Positions 9,497 through 12,098 of a stretch of DNA of 12,098 bases are shown here, piece after piece. The stretch is from Sphingobacteriales bacterium. Its GTDB lineage: Bacteria > Bacteroidota > Bacteroidia > Chitinophagales > Chitinophagaceae. The stretch spans positions 1 to 12,098 of the forward strand of contig CANJEF010000007.1 in NCBI GenBank assembly GCA_947472965.1. Direction: 5' to 3'. Both the position numbers and the translations under genes were made by a program. The notes below the pieces were generated by a model. That model was not told the origin of the DNA, searched no databases, and worked only from the letters and a program-made list of their open reading frames with translations. Position 1 is the first letter of the stretch, and every line of letters starts with the position of its first letter.

Positions 9497-9504
9497 CGAA
9501 ATTA
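9497..9504 (-). promoter_or_regulatory. Possible -7 element upstream of secA
   Basis: On the minus strand TAATTTCG (9504-9497) matches the Bacteroidota TAnnTTTG element with one mismatch, the same C substitution seen upstream of sucD. It lies 30 bases before the secA ATG, a distance similar to the sucD and right-hand-gene candidates. No TTG lies at the expected 17-23 base spacing, so support is weak. I see no other convincing secA promoter in the 9467-9711 intergenic DNA, which otherwise holds only A/T-rich sequence with T tracts near 9607-9640. Confidence 0.25.
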
Positions 9505-9676
9505 ACCCAAATTTTTGGTAATAGATGGCTTGAATGATTGTGGAACAGCCTATAAGTTGACTTCTTAATTTCATGGGAATCAATTCAATTGTACATAACA
9601 GTTGCTTTTTTACAGATTTTTCTTGTTTTTTTGAAATTTATATGGTTTGTTATTGTCAAGTCTAATGTTTTCGGGG

Positions 9677-9704
9677 TTGTCACGAAGGCAAACAAGTAAC
9701 TTTG
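9677..9704 (+). promoter_or_regulatory. Bacteroidota-type promoter for the outer-membrane beta-barrel gene
   Basis: TTG (9677-9679), a 17-base spacer and TAACTTTG (9697-9704) give an exact match to the TAnnTTTG element, with a correctly placed upstream TTG. Transcription would start near 9708-9711. This position bears on the start codon: the first in-frame ATG (9712) would be almost leaderless, while the second (9730) would have a leader of about 20 nt and directly opens a normal signal peptide. The spacer is at the short end of the known range. Confidence 0.6.
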
Positions 9705-9729
9705 GCACCTAATGAACAATTCCAATAAT

Positions 9730-12098
9730 ATGAGTAGGATTTTAAGGCTGGTTTTTGCATTTTTGACCATTTCTTCGCAGGTTTTTTCCCAAGAGGTATT
9801 ACAGACAAACGGAAAATTGGTGGATTCGGTTGGAAATCCTGTGGCCAGGGCTTCCCTAAGAATTTTTGTAGAAGGTGGAAAAGATACCCTCAAGACAGCC
9901 TCCAATAATGTTGGTTTCTTTTTGGTTAAGGGAATTGCGTCGCGCAAATTCACTGTGCTTATTACAAGTATTGGATTTGGAACAGAAAAGCGGGTCTATT
10001 CGATTCCCGATGGTGAGCAATCTTTATCAATTGGTGAGATAAAATTACTGCCGGCATACTCGTCTCTTCAGGAAATAATTGTTTCTGTCCCTCCCATCAT
10101 TGTAAAAGAGGATACAGTAGAATATAAGGCCGACTCTTTTCGGTTGAAGCCCAATGCCATGGTGGAAGACCTTCTTAAGAAAATGCCTGGAATAGAGGTG
10201 GATAAAAGCGGAAATATAACTGCACAAGGCAAAACAGTTAGTAAGGTACGGGTAAATGGAAAAGATTTCTTCAGCGGTGATCCTAAAACAGCCACCCGTG
10301 AATTGTCTGCAGACATGATTGATAAGGTTCAAGTAATTGATGATTACGGGGATCTGGCAAATGCATCAGGAATTAAAGATGGCGAGCCAGATAAAATAAT
10401 AAACCTGCAACTCAAAAAAGATAGGAATAGGGGCTTTTTCGGTCGAAGTACAGTCGGGGCAGGAAACAATGACAGATACCAAGGGACAGCCAATATGAAT
10501 TTCTTCAATAACAATACCCAGTTTTCTGTTTTTGGTGGAGCCAACAACACCAATTCCAGCACATTTAATTTTGATGGAAACAACAGTGGTGGAAATGGGG
10601 GAGGTGGTGGATTTGGCGGAAGGGGTATTCAGGTAAACGTTGGAGGCAATAACCAATCGGGCATCGGTGGTGAGGAGGGTCTTAGGACAACCCAATCATT
10701 GGGTGCTAATTTCAGAAATGATTTTAAGGAAAAAAAGGGTTCTATTTATGGCAATTATAGTTTTTCGAACCGCTCCACAGATATTATCAGGGATGTTGCT
10801 TCTCAAAACTTTTTTCAGAATAGCACTTTTTTGAATCACCAGGCAACTAGCTCATTGAATGAAAGCCAAAACCACCGGGTCTCTGTTAACCTGGAATGGA
10901 ATATTGATTCTTTTAACTACATCAAATTTGTTCCTGAATTGAATACCCGCAAAAGCAATAATTTTTCTTCTTCTGATTTTGATTTTTACCGCGACCTGAC
11001 TGTGCTTACAAGTAAAGGCTACAATAGGGATACATCTTTGTCTTCATCTCCCAACTTTAATGGAAACCTCATCTTCAATCACAAATTCAGAAAGCGTGGT
11101 CGTAATCTTTCTGTAAATATCTCCGGGGGATATAACACAACAGATGGCGAAAGTGATAAATTGAACCTTACAAACAATGTACTGCCATTTTCAAATTTCA
11201 TTTTGTTGAAGCAGTTTGTCAACACCAATAACCAAGGTGATAATTTCAATATGCGTTTCAATTACTCCGAACCAATTATGAAAGACAGGTTTGTTGATTT
11301 CATTTACAGTTACGGACAATCCTTTTCAAGTAACGACCGAAGCACCTATCTTATCGATTCACTTGGAATTAAGTCCTTTTCAAATCAACTGAGTAATGCT
11401 TTTGAAACTGATTTTTTAAATCAGCGTATTGGGGCAAATATCCGCACGGTAAAAAAGAAATACAATTATTCCATCGGAGTAAGTGCCCAGCCGGTTTCAC
11501 AAAAGGGGTATTCACTATCAAGGGATAGCGCATATACGCCAATTGTTAGACAGAATTTTTTCCCTACGGCACGGTTAGCGTATAATTTCACACGCACCAA
11601 AAACATCAACTTTAATTATTTTGCCAATGCGGTACTCCCCACTTTTACACAACTTCAGCCGGTAAAAGATGTTTCAAATCCGCAGTACCAAACCTTGGGA
11701 AATCCATTGCTTAAGCCATCTCAGAATCACTTTTTCAGCTTGTTTTATAACAACTTGAATTTTACTTCAGGAAAAACATTTTTTGCAGGAGCGAATTATA
11801 ATTTTATACAAAACCAAATTGTAAACAATACCTCTCGCATTGGTGCAGGTGGATCACAGCTTACAACATATGATAATGTTAACGGGTATTATAATGTTAC
11901 CGGTTTCTATAATTTCAGTAAACCCTGGAATAACAGAACCTATGTGCTTTCAGTAAATGGTTCTGTAAATTTGAATCACAATGTCAGCCTGATTGATAAT
12001 GTGCAGAATGTTGGCAAGAATTTACTCTTGGCCCAAGGTGGAAAATTTGAGTTCAATTGGAAAGATTGGCTGGAGATTGACCTCGGTGGAAGGTATGG
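9730..12098 (+). CDS. Outer-membrane beta-barrel protein, TonB-dependent-receptor-like (3' end cut by window)
   Basis: This is a large secreted protein of the Bacteroidota outer-membrane beta-barrel family (CarboxypepD_reg-like, plug-like and C-terminal barrel regions). The reading frame is open to the window edge, with 789 residues visible and the C-terminus missing. From the ATG at 9730, residues 1-21 form a signal peptide (MSRILRLVFAFLTISSQVFS, then Q), not a lipoprotein since no lipobox cysteine follows. Residues about 22-108 are a carboxypeptidase-regulatory-like beta-sandwich. About 126-230 is a plug-like region with VEDLLKKMPGIEVDKSG (145-161), VRVNGKDFFSGDP (173-185) and MIDKVQVIDDYGD (196-208). 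From about 235 on, repeated aromatic and Asn-rich beta-strands form the barrel. A Gly/Asn-rich stretch (about 269-316) is probably an extracellular loop. Such proteins resemble TonB-dependent receptors, but transport is unproven and no SusD-like partner is visible. An earlier in-frame ATG at 9712 would add six residues (MNNSNN) that make a poorer signal peptide. The gene is divergent from secA. Function and ligand are unknown. Confidence 0.92.
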   Translation, partial: MSRILRLVFAFLTISSQVFSQEVLQTNGKLVDSVGNPVARASLRIFVEGGKDTLKTASNNVGFFLVKGIASRKFTVLITSIGFGTEKRVYSIPDGEQSLSIGEIKLLPAYSSLQEIIVSVPPIIVKEDTVEYKADSFRLKPNAMVEDLLKKMPGIEVDKSGNITAQGKTVSKVRVNGKDFFSGDPKTATRELSADMIDKVQVIDDYGDLANASGIKDGEPDKIINLQLKKDRNRGFFGRSTVGAGNNDRYQGTANMNFFNNNTQFSVFGGANNTNSSTFNFDGNNSGGNGGGGGFGGRGIQVNVGGNNQSGIGGEEGLRTTQSLGANFRNDFKEKKGSIYGNYSFSNRSTDIIRDVASQNFFQNSTFLNHQATSSLNESQNHRVSVNLEWNIDSFNYIKFVPELNTRKSNNFSSSDFDFYRDLTVLTSKGYNRDTSLSSSPNFNGNLIFNHKFRKRGRNLSVNISGGYNTTDGESDKLNLTNNVLPFSNFILLKQFVNTNNQGDNFNMRFNYSEPIMKDRFVDFIYSYGQSFSSNDRSTYLIDSLGIKSFSNQLSNAFETDFLNQRIGANIRTVKKKYNYSIGVSAQPVSQKGYSLSRDSAYTPIVRQNFFPTARLAYNFTRTKNINFNYFANAVLPTFTQLQPVKDVSNPQYQTLGNPLLKPSQNHFFSLFYNNLNFTSGKTFFAGANYNFIQNQIVNNTSRIGAGGSQLTTYDNVNGYYNVTGFYNFSKPWNNRTYVLSVNGSVNLNHNVSLIDNVQNVGKNLLLAQGGKFEFNWKDWLEIDLGGRY

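Noticed and set aside
9657..9692. TAGACTTG with an upstream TTTG as a secA promoter
   Set aside because: The octamer has a mismatch, the spacer is 24 bases (too long), and it would give a leader of about 190 bases, unlike the other candidates here.
9585..9953. Minus-strand frame of 122 codons across the divergent intergenic region
   Set aside because: It overlaps the promoter and signal-peptide region of the plus-strand barrel gene, has no family resemblance, and its end is low-complexity (T-tract encoded).
10366..10695. Minus-strand frames of about 80-110 codons opposite the barrel gene
   Set aside because: They are antisense shadows of a clear, continuous outer-membrane protein frame; no motifs.
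1..12098. Mobile elements, CRISPR arrays, phage or defence genes, tRNAs
   Set aside because: I saw no transposase, integrase or nuclease-like proteins, no regularly spaced repeats and no tRNA-like cloverleaf. All coding capacity is explained by housekeeping or envelope genes.

Overview
The window looks like ordinary chromosomal DNA from a member of the Bacteroidota, most likely near the Chitinophagaceae/Sphingobacteriia. Four things point this way. SecA is about 1,100 residues long, with extra segments not found in the 901-residue E. coli protein. The right-hand gene is a Bacteroidota-type outer-membrane beta-barrel protein with a carboxypeptidase-regulatory-like N-terminal domain. Gene starts lack clear Shine-Dalgarno sequences and are preceded by A/T-rich DNA. 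Finally, TTG...TAnnTTTG-type promoter elements are present. The DNA is moderately AT-rich, with no tRNA, rRNA, CRISPR array, insertion sequence, integrase or obvious transferred block.

Positions 1-9466 carry six tightly packed genes, all on the minus strand. In transcription order they are: secA (preprotein translocase ATPase), an M20-family amidohydrolase, maeB (malic enzyme fused to a phosphotransacetylase-like domain), mlaE (lipid ABC permease), mlaF (its ATPase) and sucD (succinyl-CoA ligase alpha subunit). The gaps are 60 bp or more (secA to M20, with a small hairpin), about 4 bp, about 50 bp (with a palindrome and hairpin), 9 bp and about 109 bp. The M20-maeB and mlaE-mlaF pairs are therefore very probably co-transcribed. 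sucD has its own candidate promoter and is probably at least partly independent.

Positions 9467-9729 form the only divergent intergenic region. It carries a good Bacteroidota-type promoter for the rightward gene and only a weak candidate for secA. From 9730 to the right edge runs one long plus-strand gene, cut by the window end: a secreted outer-membrane beta-barrel protein of the TonB-dependent-receptor-like superfamily.

Functionally, the cluster combines central carbon metabolism (MaeB makes pyruvate and NADPH from malate; SucD works in the TCA cycle) with envelope biogenesis (SecA export, Mla-type lipid transport, outer-membrane barrel). I see no sign that these form one dedicated pathway, and I found no convincing previously undescribed system. 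The findings below are modest: a start-codon question settled by a promoter, lineage-specific SecA insertions, an mlaEF pair without an adjacent MCE gene, and small intergenic structures.
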